DNA of 38,084 bases. Source: Bacteroidales bacterium (GTDB lineage Bacteria; Bacteroidota; Bacteroidia; Bacteroidales; S143-33). Positions 9,318 to 18,295 of this stretch are shown piece after piece. Each line of letters begins with the position of its first letter. The first letter of the stretch is position 1. The notes beneath the pieces were generated by a model that saw only the letters and a list, made by a program, of their open reading frames with translations, was not told the DNA's origin and searched no databases. The stretch covers positions 1-38,084 of the forward strand of contig JALWCU010000160.1 in NCBI GenBank assembly GCA_027015275.1, in the 5' to 3' direction. The position numbers and the translations under genes are program-made.

Positions 9318-10271
9318 ATGGAACACAAGAATTTTGTTTTGATTGGTGCAGCGGGTTATATTGCCCCTCGTCATTTGAAAGCAATTAAAGATACAGGAAA
9401 TAACCTTGCTGCTGTTTTAGATAAGTGTGATAGTGTAGGCATAATTGATAGTTATTTCCCAGATGCTGATTTTTTTACAGAGTTCGAAAGGTTTGATAGG
9501 CATGTTGATAAGTTGCGTCGGACTGGAAATAAAATTGATTATGTTAGCATTTGTACTCCTAATTATTTGCATGATGCTCATATTCGCTTTGCCCTGAGAA
9601 GTGATGCTGATGCTATATGTGAAAAACCTTTGGTTTTGAACCCATGGAACCTTGAAGCATTAGAGGAGATAGAGTCAGAGACAGGACATAAAGTAAATAC
9701 AATTTTACAATTGAGATTACATTCAGCTATTAAGCATTTGAAAGAACAAATTGATAGCGAAAGTTCAAATAAAATTCATGACATAGAGCTTACTTACATT
9801 ACTAGTAGAGGAAAATGGTATTATTATAGCTGGAAGGGAGATGATTCAAAGTCGGGAGGTATAGTAACCAATATTGGCATTCACTTTTTTGATATGTTAA
9901 TGTGGATTTTTGGAGCGCCTAAGATGAATATTGTGCATTATTATAGTAAATCCCGGGCAGCAGGTTATCTTGAATTGGAGAGAGCAAGAGTAAAATGGTT
10001 TCTTAGCCTGGAATATAATGATATACCAGATGAAATAAAAGCTCAAGGCCAACGGACATATAGAAGTTTGACTATTGATGGGAATGAAATAGAATTTAGC
10101 GGAGGCTTCACAGAATTGCATACAAAGAGTTATGAGATGATATTAAATGGTCAGGGGTTTGGAATTAATGATGTTAGACTGGCTATAGAGACTGCCTTTA
10201 ATATCCGTACGTCCAGGCCAATTGGAAAACAAGGAGATTATCATAGTTTTTTGAACAAAATAACACTTTAG
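9318..10271 (+). CDS. wbpB: Gfo/Idh/MocA oxidoreductase, WbpB/WlbA-like UDP-GlcNAcA 3-dehydrogenase
   Basis: KNFVLIGAAGYIAPRHLKAIKDTGN, DSVGIIDSYFPDADFFTEFERF, DYVSICTPNYLHDAHI, CEKPLVLNP, ILQLRLHSAI match WbpB signature segments. Confidence 0.92.
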   Translation: MEHKNFVLIGAAGYIAPRHLKAIKDTGNNLAAVLDKCDSVGIIDSYFPDADFFTEFERFDRHVDKLRRTGNKIDYVSICTPNYLHDAHIRFALRSDADAICEKPLVLNPWNLEALEEIESETGHKVNTILQLRLHSAIKHLKEQIDSESSNKIHDIELTYITSRGKWYYYSWKGDDSKSGGIVTNIGIHFFDMLMWIFGAPKMNIVHYYSKSRAAGYLELERARVKWFLSLEYNDIPDEIKAQGQRTYRSLTIDGNEIEFSGGFTELHTKSYEMILNGQGFGINDVRLAIETAFNIRTSRPIGKQGDYHSFLNKITL

Positions 10272-10274
10272 TCA

Positions 10275-11324
10275 ATGCAGATTCATAGTCTTTATCCGCT
10301 AATATTCAAGCCTATATACATTGAGAAGGTGTGGGGTGGTAATCGTCTTTATTCTGTGCTCGGCAAGGATTGTAACCCTGCACGTCCCATCGGTGAGAGT
10401 TGGGAAGTTTCTGCCATAGAGGATTTTGTGTCTGTGGTAGATAATGGTTTTCTCAATGGGAATAATTTACAGGAAGTTGAGGAAATTTACATGGCAGACC
10501 TGGTTGGAGATAGGGTTTACCTTAAGTATGGGGTTGAATTTCCGTTACTAGTTAAATATATTGATGCTAATGATGTTTTGTCTGTGCAGGTGCATCCAGA
10601 CGATGAGACGGCAAAATTTCGTCATCATGCTTATGGTAAGGCAGAGATGTGGTATGTTATTTATGCAGAACCCGATGCTGAATTAATCATGGGCTGGAAG
10701 CATGATATGGATAGGGAAACTTTGTTAAAGAGCCTTGATAATGGTACTATTGCCGAGCACCTTAATTTTGTTAAAGTCGAGGCTGGTGATGTCTTCTTCA
10801 TCCCACCAGGTAGAGTGCATGCATTGGGTAAAGGAATTGTGGTTGCAGAGATTCAGCAAACCTCGGATATTACTTACCGTTTGTATGATTGGGATAGAGT
10901 AGGACTGGATGGCTCGCCCCGTGAACTGCATGTGGATTTGGCTCTTGATGTAATTGATTACAAGGCTTATGAAAAATATAAACTGGACTATGCTATAGAG
11001 TTGAATAAGACAGTCCCGCTGCTACGTTGTGATTATTTTACGACAAATCTTATTGAATTTGATACTGTAGTGAACAAGAATTATATGTCTTTGGACTCTT
11101 TTGTTATATATATGGTAGTGGAGGGTAGTTTTGCTCTTGAATATTACAAACGTGATAGAATTGATGTGTTTAAAGGACAAACAGTACTTCTTCCTGCTGA
11201 ATTTGACCAAGTAAGGCTCATCCCTTATGAGAAAAGTAAAGTACTTGAGGTTTATGTGGAAAATATTGAGCTTAATATACAAAACACATTAGACAGTTTC
11301 TTTGGTGAAGGTAGAGTAGTGTAA
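10275..11324 (+). CDS. manA: Type I phosphomannose isomerase (mannose-6-phosphate isomerase)
   Basis: LIFKPIYIEKVWGGNRLYSVLGKD, GESWEVSAIED, VQVHPDDETAKFRHHAYGKAEMWYV, FIPPGRVHALGKGIVVAEIQQTSDITYRLYDWDR. Confidence 0.93.
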   Translation: MQIHSLYPLIFKPIYIEKVWGGNRLYSVLGKDCNPARPIGESWEVSAIEDFVSVVDNGFLNGNNLQEVEEIYMADLVGDRVYLKYGVEFPLLVKYIDANDVLSVQVHPDDETAKFRHHAYGKAEMWYVIYAEPDAELIMGWKHDMDRETLLKSLDNGTIAEHLNFVKVEAGDVFFIPPGRVHALGKGIVVAEIQQTSDITYRLYDWDRVGLDGSPRELHVDLALDVIDYKAYEKYKLDYAIELNKTVPLLRCDYFTTNLIEFDTVVNKNYMSLDSFVIYMVVEGSFALEYYKRDRIDVFKGQTVLLPAEFDQVRLIPYEKSKVLEVYVENIELNIQNTLDSFFGEGRVV

Positions 11325-11339
11325 AAAAACGTTAACGAC

Positions 11340-11370
11340 TTTGCGAATTTTGTCTGAAAATCTATCTTTG
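11340..11370 (+). promoter_or_regulatory. Bacteroidota housekeeping promoter TTTG-N19-TATCTTTG upstream of tRNA-Glu
   Basis: TTTG at 11340-11343, 19-nt spacer, TATCTTTG (TAnnTTTG) at 11363-11370, 18 nt before the tRNA 5' end. Confidence 0.8.
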
Positions 11371-11388
11371 CAGTGCATTTTTTCGGAT

Positions 11389-11461
11389 GCCCGGTTCGTC
11401 TAGTGGTTAGGACGCCAGGTTTTCAACCTGGAGGTCACGGGTTCAAGTCCCGTACCGGGTG
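11389..11461 (+). tRNA. tRNA-Glu (anticodon TTC)
   Basis: Cloverleaf folds by hand: GCCCGGT/ACCGGGT acceptor (first pair G-U), GTC-TAGTGGTTAG-GAC D arm, CCAGG-TTTTCAA-CCTGG anticodon arm (TTC), ACGGG-TTCAAGT-CCCGT T arm; CCA not encoded. Confidence 0.95.
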
Positions 11462-11464
11462 CTA

Positions 11465-11492
11465 GCCCGACCTTCGAGGTCGGGCATTTTTT
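11465..11492 (+). terminator. Intrinsic terminator after tRNA-Glu
   Basis: GCCCGACCT-TCG-AGGTCGGGC 9-bp stem followed by ATTTTTTA. Confidence 0.85.
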
Positions 11493-11503
11493 ATAGCCAT
11501 GCT

Positions 11504-12586
11504 ATGATAATTTTTTGGTACATATCTTTAGCTGTTTTCATCCTTTATGTGTTGATGATATTATTTTTTTCTGCTGGGATTATGCGGCTTAGGACCAGCA
11601 AGATCACTGGTGAAGGCAAGGAGTTTGTTTCTGTTGTGGTGGCAGTGCGCAATGAACAGGCTAACATAAAGGGGCTTATATTATCTTTAGTTCAGCAGGA
11701 TTGGTCAGATTATGAGATAATTATCGTGGATGATTATTCTAATGATGGAACATGGCAGAAGCTAAAGGCTGTTGATTATGAAAAGGTCAGGGCGGTTCGT
11801 AACTATTTGAGCCAAGGGAAAAAGTTTGCTCTCTACTGTGGTGTACAGCAGGCAAAGTCAAATTATATTATTGTAACAGATGCAGACTGCCGTCATTCTA
11901 AGTATTGGCTTAGGTTAATGGCTTTGCCTTTGATTAAGGAAGGAGTATCTTTAACCATGGGCAATGTAATGATTCGTTATGCCAGTCTGTGGTCTTTGGA
12001 TGCTTTGGAGGGCTTAGAGTTTGCTTCTCTGCAAGCGTCAGGACTTGGTAGCGCAGCAATGGGACGGCCATTTATGGCAAATGGTGCTAACATGGGATTT
12101 GTACGAAGTTTGTGGCAGGAAGCTGACTTATGCAGGGGACATCCTTCGGGAGATGATATGTTTTTGCTGCATGAAGCTGTGGGGAAAGGTCTGCATGTAA
12201 GAGTGGTAGCAGATAAACGTGCGACAGTATGGACACATGCACAAGCTAATATTTGGAGATTTTTAGATCAGAGAATAAGGTGGGCATCTAAAACTGGATT
12301 ATATAAGGATTGGTGGAGTAGTGCTGTGGCTGTTATTGTCTTTTTGAGTAATCTGTTGTTAATAGTCTGGACATTGGTAAGTTTCGGGAAATTTTTAATT
12401 TTTTTTGTACTCAAAGCAATTGTAGATTTGCTGCTATTAGGACTTTACCTGAGTTTTTATAAACAGACAAAATTGCTTGTGTGGTTTTTAGTTGAGGAAA
12501 TTTTATATATCTTTTATGCCGTAAGTATTGGCATTTTTTCACAGTTCATTGGGTTTGAATGGAAAGGCACGAGATACAGCAAATAA
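11504..12586 (+). CDS. Glycosyltransferase family 2, membrane-associated
   Basis: VSVVVAVRNEQANIKGLILSLVQQDWSDYEIIIVDDYSNDGT; TDADCRH; C-terminal TM helices. Track start 11459 lies inside tRNA/terminator; ATG at 11504 used. Confidence 0.9.
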   Translation: MIIFWYISLAVFILYVLMILFFSAGIMRLRTSKITGEGKEFVSVVVAVRNEQANIKGLILSLVQQDWSDYEIIIVDDYSNDGTWQKLKAVDYEKVRAVRNYLSQGKKFALYCGVQQAKSNYIIVTDADCRHSKYWLRLMALPLIKEGVSLTMGNVMIRYASLWSLDALEGLEFASLQASGLGSAAMGRPFMANGANMGFVRSLWQEADLCRGHPSGDDMFLLHEAVGKGLHVRVVADKRATVWTHAQANIWRFLDQRIRWASKTGLYKDWWSSAVAVIVFLSNLLLIVWTLVSFGKFLIFFVLKAIVDLLLLGLYLSFYKQTKLLVWFLVEEILYIFYAVSIGIFSQFIGFEWKGTRYSK

Positions 12587-13233
12587 AGTTAGTACAGACT
12601 GAGGATGGTACAAGCACCTTTTTTAATCAGGTCCTTAAAGAGCATTATCATTCCATACATGGCAGTTATACAGAGAGCATGCATGTATATATAAATACAG
12701 GTTTGCGTTATATCTCTCGTCGTGAATTAGTAGTGTTTGAAGTTGGTTTTGGTAGTGGACTTAATGCTTTGCTGACATTGATTGAATCTTTGGTCAGAGG
12801 AATAAAAATTCATTATTTAACCATAGAAAAATATCCTATAACAGAGGCTTTGTGGTCAAAATTTATTCTTCCAAATCAGATACAGCATTACAGGGATTAT
12901 TTTTTAACTTTGCACAGGTCAGATTGGAATCGGGATGTGCATATAACAAATAATTTTGTTTTGCATAAGATAGAGGATGACTGGACAGGCTATGAATTGG
13001 ACAAGGCTTTAGATTTGGTTTATTATGATGCTTTTTCTTATGATAAACAACCACAGATGTGGGCAAAAGACAGGTTTGATATGCTCTACCAAAATATGCG
13101 CATAGGAGGTGTGCTGACTACTTATGCTGCCAAGGGTGTAATAAAAAATAATATGCGTCTGGCAGGTTTCAAGGTTGAGAGATTGCCAGGTGCGCCTGGG
13201 AAAAGACATATTGTTCGAGCTTTAAAAATATAG
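12559..13233 (+). CDS. mnmD: tRNA (5-methylaminomethyl-2-thiouridine)(34)-methyltransferase MnmD (MnmC methyltransferase domain)
   Basis: VFEVGFGSGLNALLTLIES, DLVYYDAFSYDKQPQMWAKDRFDMLY, GGVLTTYAAKGVIKNNMRLAGFKVERLPGAPGKRHIVRA. No oxidoreductase domain. Confidence 0.88.
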   Translation: MERHEIQQIKLVQTEDGTSTFFNQVLKEHYHSIHGSYTESMHVYINTGLRYISRRELVVFEVGFGSGLNALLTLIESLVRGIKIHYLTIEKYPITEALWSKFILPNQIQHYRDYFLTLHRSDWNRDVHITNNFVLHKIEDDWTGYELDKALDLVYYDAFSYDKQPQMWAKDRFDMLYQNMRIGGVLTTYAAKGVIKNNMRLAGFKVERLPGAPGKRHIVRALKI

Positions 13234-13236
13234 ATT

Positions 13237-14013
13237 ATGAAACCAATATGGGGATATATCTGGATTCTGCTAATAACTTTGGCTGTATTAACACTTTATT
13301 CATTCGCACCAGCCCCTATAAAGATAGGCAAGCTGGAGATAAAACAGTCGGGTATCAAGCAGTTTATCATGGGAGACACAACCAGAATTGATGCTCTTGT
13401 TGCTGCGGATGTTACTTGGAAAAGACCAGAAATGGATACAAGCAAACAGGTAATTTTGTTAGCTGGTGATTCAATGCTTGAGCAATTGCGTTATGCAATG
13501 AAGGATTATTGTGATTACAATGGGCATAAGTTATATGCTGTGATGTGGTACGGCGCTACTACTAAAGATTACGGGCAGAGTGACACACTCAGGTATTACA
13601 TAAAAAAGTTTCATCCGACTTATGTTATTTTGGTTCTGGGTGCTAATGAGTTGTTTGTACCGCGCATCAAGGAACGAAGAGCTCAGTATGTCAAGAATAT
13701 ACTTTCTCAGATAGGCACTTTGCCTTATGTGTGGGTAGGTCCACCTAACTGGAAAAAGGACTCTGGTATAAACGATCTTATCTTATCTTTTGTGGGGCGT
13801 GATCATTTTTTTCCGTCATATAAGTTTACAATGGATCCAAGTTTCACTCGTTTCAAGGATGGAGCGCATCCTACTTATGCATCGGCATATCGTTGGGCAG
13901 ATTCCATTGCCGTATGGATAATGGCGCAGAGTGCACATCCTATAAAGATGAATAAACCACCGTATCAACGTAAGAAAAATCCACATCTTGTTGTACTCCA
14001 ACCAGTTTATTGA
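13237..14013 (+). CDS. SGNH/GDSL hydrolase-like exported protein
   Basis: N-terminal TM/signal; LLAGDSML (block I), VILVLGANELF (block III), FKDGAHPTYASAYRWAD (DxxH block V). Confidence 0.75.
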   Translation: MKPIWGYIWILLITLAVLTLYSFAPAPIKIGKLEIKQSGIKQFIMGDTTRIDALVAADVTWKRPEMDTSKQVILLAGDSMLEQLRYAMKDYCDYNGHKLYAVMWYGATTKDYGQSDTLRYYIKKFHPTYVILVLGANELFVPRIKERRAQYVKNILSQIGTLPYVWVGPPNWKKDSGINDLILSFVGRDHFFPSYKFTMDPSFTRFKDGAHPTYASAYRWADSIAVWIMAQSAHPIKMNKPPYQRKKNPHLVVLQPVY

Positions 14014-14282
14014 TGCGTTACGAGCAGGTAAAATACATATTCATAAGCAATATTAAGTTTGATAATATTCCGATGAATCCCCAGTCATTGGACCTGGCAA
14101 TAAAAATTTATAACAAAGAGATTGTCCCAAATTCTTTGCCGCCGATAAAGGTTAAATTATTGCCTAATGGGCAATATCTTATAAGGGATGGACGACACCG
14201 AGTTGTAGCTTTTAAACTAAATGGTATAGATAGAATAAAGGCTTATATATACAAACAAGAAAAAATAAATAATAATGAATAG
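14013..14282 (+). CDS. Small stand-alone ParB/sulfiredoxin-like fold protein
   Basis: YIFISNIKFDNIPMNPQSLDLAI...LPPIKVKLLPNGQYLIRDGRHRVVAFKLNGIDRIKAYI matches the ParB N-domain pattern (xDGRHRxxAxKxxG). ATG overlaps the upstream TGA (TGATG). Confidence 0.7.
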   Translation: MRYEQVKYIFISNIKFDNIPMNPQSLDLAIKIYNKEIVPNSLPPIKVKLLPNGQYLIRDGRHRVVAFKLNGIDRIKAYIYKQEKINNNE

Positions 14283-15393
14283 AAAAATAAAAGTTTGTCA
14301 TTTAAGTTCTGTACACCCTACTTTTGATGTGCGGATTTTTCAGAAGGAATGCAAATCACTGGCAGAAGCAGGATATGATGTTAGTTTGGTTGTTGCAAAT
14401 GGTGGTGAAGATAAAGAAGTTGACGGAGTTAAAATATACGATGTTGGGCAGCCATCTGGACGTATGGAAAGAATATTTAAATATTCGAGAAAAGTTTATC
14501 AGAAAGCTCTTGAGCTTGATTGTGATATTTATCATTTTCATGACCCTGAGTTGATACCGTATGGGCTGAAGCTTATGCGCAGAGGAAAGAAAGTTGTGTA
14601 TGACATTCACGAAAATATTCCAAAACAGATACTTTATAAAGAGTATGTACCACGATATGTGGGAAAATTTATAAGTTTGATAATTGATTCTTGGGAGTCT
14701 AAGGCAATAAAAAGATTTAATTACAATATAGTGGCAGATCCTGATACTTATGCCCGTGTGAGTAAAATTACCCGACGTACACATTTAGTACGTAATTTTG
14801 TTATTCTGGATGATATACCTATTGACTGGTCAAATAAAAAGAATGCTATTACTTATATAGGAGCAATTGCTCAGGTGAGAGGTATTTGGGATATGCTAGA
14901 GGTATTAAATGTAATCGATGTTAATTTAATATTAGCAGGACGTTTTGCCAACAAAGAGCTTGAAGAAAAAGTAAAATCAACGCCGCAATGGCAAAAGGTT
15001 GATTTTCGTGGCTTTGTTGGGAAAGAGCAGGTTCTTCAAATTTTGCAAGATGCTAAAATCGGTCTTGTCCCTTTGCATAAAACCCAGAAATATCTCGGCG
15101 CCTATCCAGTTAAGCTTTTTGAGTATATGAACGCGGGGATACCTGTGATTATTAATAAGATACCTTTGTGGGAAGAAATCGTACTGGGCGAAAATTGTGG
15201 CTTAAGCGTGGATACGACTAATCCACAAGAGTTTGCAAAGGCTATTCAGTTTCTTTTGGATAATCCAGAAAAGGCAAAGGAGATGGGCATGAATGGTTAT
15301 CGTGCTGTCAGAGAGAAGTATAATTGGGATACCGAAAAGAAAAAACTTCTTGATGTTTACAAGGAGCTCTCTAATCAAATAGAAAAACACTAA
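14275..15393 (+). CDS. Glycosyltransferase family 4 (GT-B)
   Basis: KVCHLSSVHPTFDVRIFQKECKSLAEAGYDVSLVV; YHFHDPELIPYGL; GLVPLHKTQKYLGAYPVKLFEYMNAGIPVI. Confidence 0.9.
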   Translation: MNRKIKVCHLSSVHPTFDVRIFQKECKSLAEAGYDVSLVVANGGEDKEVDGVKIYDVGQPSGRMERIFKYSRKVYQKALELDCDIYHFHDPELIPYGLKLMRRGKKVVYDIHENIPKQILYKEYVPRYVGKFISLIIDSWESKAIKRFNYNIVADPDTYARVSKITRRTHLVRNFVILDDIPIDWSNKKNAITYIGAIAQVRGIWDMLEVLNVIDVNLILAGRFANKELEEKVKSTPQWQKVDFRGFVGKEQVLQILQDAKIGLVPLHKTQKYLGAYPVKLFEYMNAGIPVIINKIPLWEEIVLGENCGLSVDTTNPQEFAKAIQFLLDNPEKAKEMGMNGYRAVREKYNWDTEKKKLLDVYKELSNQIEKH

Positions 15394-15404
15394 AAAATGG
15401 TGAT

Positions 15405-17174
15405 ATGAAAAAATTTCTTTTAGCTCTTTGGCTGGTGATAGTCAGTCTTGGTGTTGGTACTGCGCAGTCTGAGATTACAGCCCAGGGCGTTAAAAATTGG
15501 ATTTATTATCTTGCTAGTGATCAGATGAAAGGGCGTTTCCCTTGTACAGAGCAGACAAAGCAGATAGTTCATCGTCTGCGTCAGGAATATATTGACCATG
15601 GTCTCACCCTGTTGGCGGACAGCGGGTTTCAGTATTTTGAGATTAATGGTGGACTTAAATTTTATGGCCAAAATTTTCTAAAGGTTGGTGCCCAGTCTTA
15701 TGTGATTGATAAGGATTATAAAGTTTATCCTTCGTCAGACACCGGATTATTCAAGGCTAATGATGTTGTCTTTGTTGGGTATGGTTTTGACATAAAGGAA
15801 GGCAAAGCTGTGCGCTTGAATGATTATGGGGGTGTCAATGTTAAGGACAAATGGGTTATGATCCTTCGTGGCATTCCGCTTCATTCCACTGTTTCAAGTC
15901 AGATTCTTAAGGATTATTCTCCTGATTATAAGAAGATTAATGTAGCAAAAGAACATGGAGCTGTAGGCGTTATTTTTGTCAATCCACGATATAAGAACGA
16001 TAGGCTGATTTATTATGCTATCCCGAGTATGTTGTCAAAGCAAGATTTCCCTGTAATTCAGGTAAAACGATATGTAGCAGATAAAATTTTAGGTCAAAGC
16101 CTGGATAAAGTGGAAAGTCAAATGCAGAAGCGAGGGACTATAGCCTTTGACGTAATGTCTTCTATAGAATTGGCTGTCCACGATAAGGTCATTAAATGCA
16201 AAACACAGAATGTTGTTGCTCTTCTGAAAAGTAATGACCCCAAGCTGGGCGGTAGATATATAATCATTGGTGCACATTATGATCACCTGGGTTTGGGCGG
16301 TTATGAGTCAGGTTCTCGTATGCCAGACACTGTGGCTATTCATAACGGCGCTGATGACAATGCTTCTGGTACTACTGGTGTTATGGAACTGATGAAATAT
16401 CTTTCTTCGGTGCGCAACAAGCTGGGACGAAGCATCATTTTTGTTGATTTTGGTGCCGAGGAAGAAGGACTTCTGGGTTCGGAGTATTTTGCCCATCATT
16501 TGCCAGTACCCAAGGATAGTATTGATTTGATGATCAATATGGATATGATTGGTAAATACAAAGATGAGGCAGATTTTATGGGACTGGGAACTGCACCTGA
16601 ACTAAAAGAGATTTTTAAACAGATAGAATATGATTCTACCAAGTTGAATGTCAAGACTTTTGCCAAGGATTTTGGCGGTTCTGATCAGGAATCATTCAGG
16701 GATGTGGGGATTCCTACTATTTTTGTCTATGCTAGTACTGCAAAGGGCTATCATACACCGATGGATGATCCACAATATATTAATTATCAGGGTGAAGCGA
16801 ATGTTTTGAAGTATGTTGAAAAGCTGGCTATACGGGCTTCCCAGTATCCTGGCCATTTCCATTTTATTAAGCAGAAAGGTGGCTCTCGTGGTGGAGGGGG
16901 CTATGGAAATATGAAAGTACGTATGGAGATACGTCCTGCCTTTGGCTTCAGCGGAAAAGGTCTAAAGGTTGATGCTGTTGATGCTGGAGGACCAGCAGAT
17001 AAAGCTGGCATCATAAAAGGTGATGTAATTATTGAGATTGCTGGGCGAAAGATTAATAATATTTACGATTACATGAATGTGTTGTCAAAGATTGAACCAG
17101 GACAAAGCGTCAAGATAATAGTGCTTAGAGGTGGGAAAAAAGTCGAGACCGTTGTTCATTTCTTTGGCGGATGA
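15405..17174 (+). CDS. M28 family metallopeptidase with PA-like insert and C-terminal PDZ domain
   Basis: Signal peptide; GAHYDHLGLGG, HNGADDNASGTTGVMEL, DFGAEEEGLLGS, INMDMIGK, YHTPMDDP; PDZ-like GPADKAGIIKGDVIIEIAGRKINNIYDYM. Confidence 0.92.
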   Translation: MKKFLLALWLVIVSLGVGTAQSEITAQGVKNWIYYLASDQMKGRFPCTEQTKQIVHRLRQEYIDHGLTLLADSGFQYFEINGGLKFYGQNFLKVGAQSYVIDKDYKVYPSSDTGLFKANDVVFVGYGFDIKEGKAVRLNDYGGVNVKDKWVMILRGIPLHSTVSSQILKDYSPDYKKINVAKEHGAVGVIFVNPRYKNDRLIYYAIPSMLSKQDFPVIQVKRYVADKILGQSLDKVESQMQKRGTIAFDVMSSIELAVHDKVIKCKTQNVVALLKSNDPKLGGRYIIIGAHYDHLGLGGYESGSRMPDTVAIHNGADDNASGTTGVMELMKYLSSVRNKLGRSIIFVDFGAEEEGLLGSEYFAHHLPVPKDSIDLMINMDMIGKYKDEADFMGLGTAPELKEIFKQIEYDSTKLNVKTFAKDFGGSDQESFRDVGIPTIFVYASTAKGYHTPMDDPQYINYQGEANVLKYVEKLAIRASQYPGHFHFIKQKGGSRGGGGYGNMKVRMEIRPAFGFSGKGLKVDAVDAGGPADKAGIIKGDVIIEIAGRKINNIYDYMNVLSKIEPGQSVKIIVLRGGKKVETVVHFFGG

Positions 17175-17214
17175 TAATGTGTAATTACTGAGTGATAAGC
17201 GCCTTGTAGATTTC

Positions 17215-17260
17215 AATGCCACGCCGTTTGAAATATTTTTTAGCGGTGTGGCATTTTTTT
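17215..17260 (+). terminator. Intrinsic terminator downstream of the M28 peptidase gene
   Basis: AATGCCACGCCG (17215-17226) / CGGTGTGGCATT (17244-17255), one G-U pair, followed by a T tract. Confidence 0.75.
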
Positions 17261-17307
17261 ATTTGCATGTGGAATGTGAAATAATATTTTCGGGAGGGTG
17301 CTGAGCA

Positions 17308-17700
17308 TTATTTCTGCCCAAAGAGTATTTTCATTGCTACCTGGCGGTCTTGTTCTCTGAGCAGACCTGTGTTGAGGGCCTGACGAATGAGACTGAGAGC
17401 ATATTTATTATCCGTACCGAGCATTACTACGCCTTTGAGAAATTTGTAATAAGCCTTATTCTCGGGTGATAAAAGTCCTGGGAACGTGAACATTAGCAGG
17501 ATAGCTGCCCATTTGAATTTGCCTTTGTGGAAGAGGTTCAATGATTTACGTATGTTGCCTGTGCGAAGGTAGATTATTAGTCCCGCAATAGAGTATATCA
17601 GTAATACTAAGCTAATCATTATTTGTCCGTGCGTGAATCCAAGTATTGCACCAGTAAAGGCAATTATGTATAGCAGGTAAAAGTCTGTTATGTATAGCAT
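17308..17700 (-). CDS. Hypothetical membrane protein (3-4 TM)
   Basis: 130 aa, hydrophobic segments; no family recognised. Confidence 0.6.
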   Translation of the reverse strand: MLYITDFYLLYIIAFTGAILGFTHGQIMISLVLLIYSIAGLIIYLRTGNIRKSLNLFHKGKFKWAAILLMFTFPGLLSPENKAYYKFLKGVVMLGTDNKYALSLIRQALNTGLLREQDRQVAMKILFGQK

Positions 17701-17785
17701 AGAATAATTTTTGCAGTGAAGAAGATTTAATTTGCAACAATTGTGGGCAAATTTTACCTTAATTTTAGTAATTTACAAAAAAAAT

Positions 17786-18181
17786 ATGCTCATGAAACGT
17801 TTGTTTTTCATAGGTGTTATTCTTCTGTTCGGATTGCAAGCCTTTTCGCAGATATATTTGGATGGTATGGCTATGAGTAAACTGGTAAAAGATGATTATA
17901 TCCTGATTGCTGTCCCTTACCCATTTTCGCGTACAAGGGCGTATTACCGCATGCCGCAGCGAAATGGATTTTTGATGAAGAAGAAAATAGTTATCACTGA
18001 TGCCAATGGGAATCCATTGAAGTTCAATACAGTAACAGGTGTTATTCAGCTTTTCGAAGATAATGGTTGGGTCTATCGTGATCATTTGAATGATTTTTCT
18101 TCTTCTACAGTGGGTCTGGCCGATGCAAAGCTTTATTTACTCTTTGAGAGAAAGCCTGATTTTCAGCGTGATAGCATGTAG
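17786..18181 (+). CDS. Hypothetical secreted protein
   Basis: Signal peptide MLMKRLFFIGVILLFGLQAFSQ; start moved from track 17732 to ATG 17786 (17792 also possible). Confidence 0.6.
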   Translation: MLMKRLFFIGVILLFGLQAFSQIYLDGMAMSKLVKDDYILIAVPYPFSRTRAYYRMPQRNGFLMKKKIVITDANGNPLKFNTVTGVIQLFEDNGWVYRDHLNDFSSSTVGLADAKLYLLFERKPDFQRDSM

Positions 18182-18295
18182 AAGTTGATTTATTCTATGG
18201 TATTTTATCCCGTAGAACTTATTGCTTTTTGATCAAGCATTTGTCTTTATTCAGGAATTCAAACTATCTTAAAGAAAATCAAAAATATAGAGGCC

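Noticed and set aside
11459-11503. ORF-track start of the GT2 gene (MLARPSRSGIFYSHA...)
   Set aside because: This stretch is the 3' end of tRNA-Glu plus its terminator hairpin; ATG 11504 begins the conserved protein.
14010-14282. ParB-like protein as a chromosome/plasmid partition gene
   Set aside because: No HTH or C-terminal domain, no ParA nearby, located in a glycan cluster.
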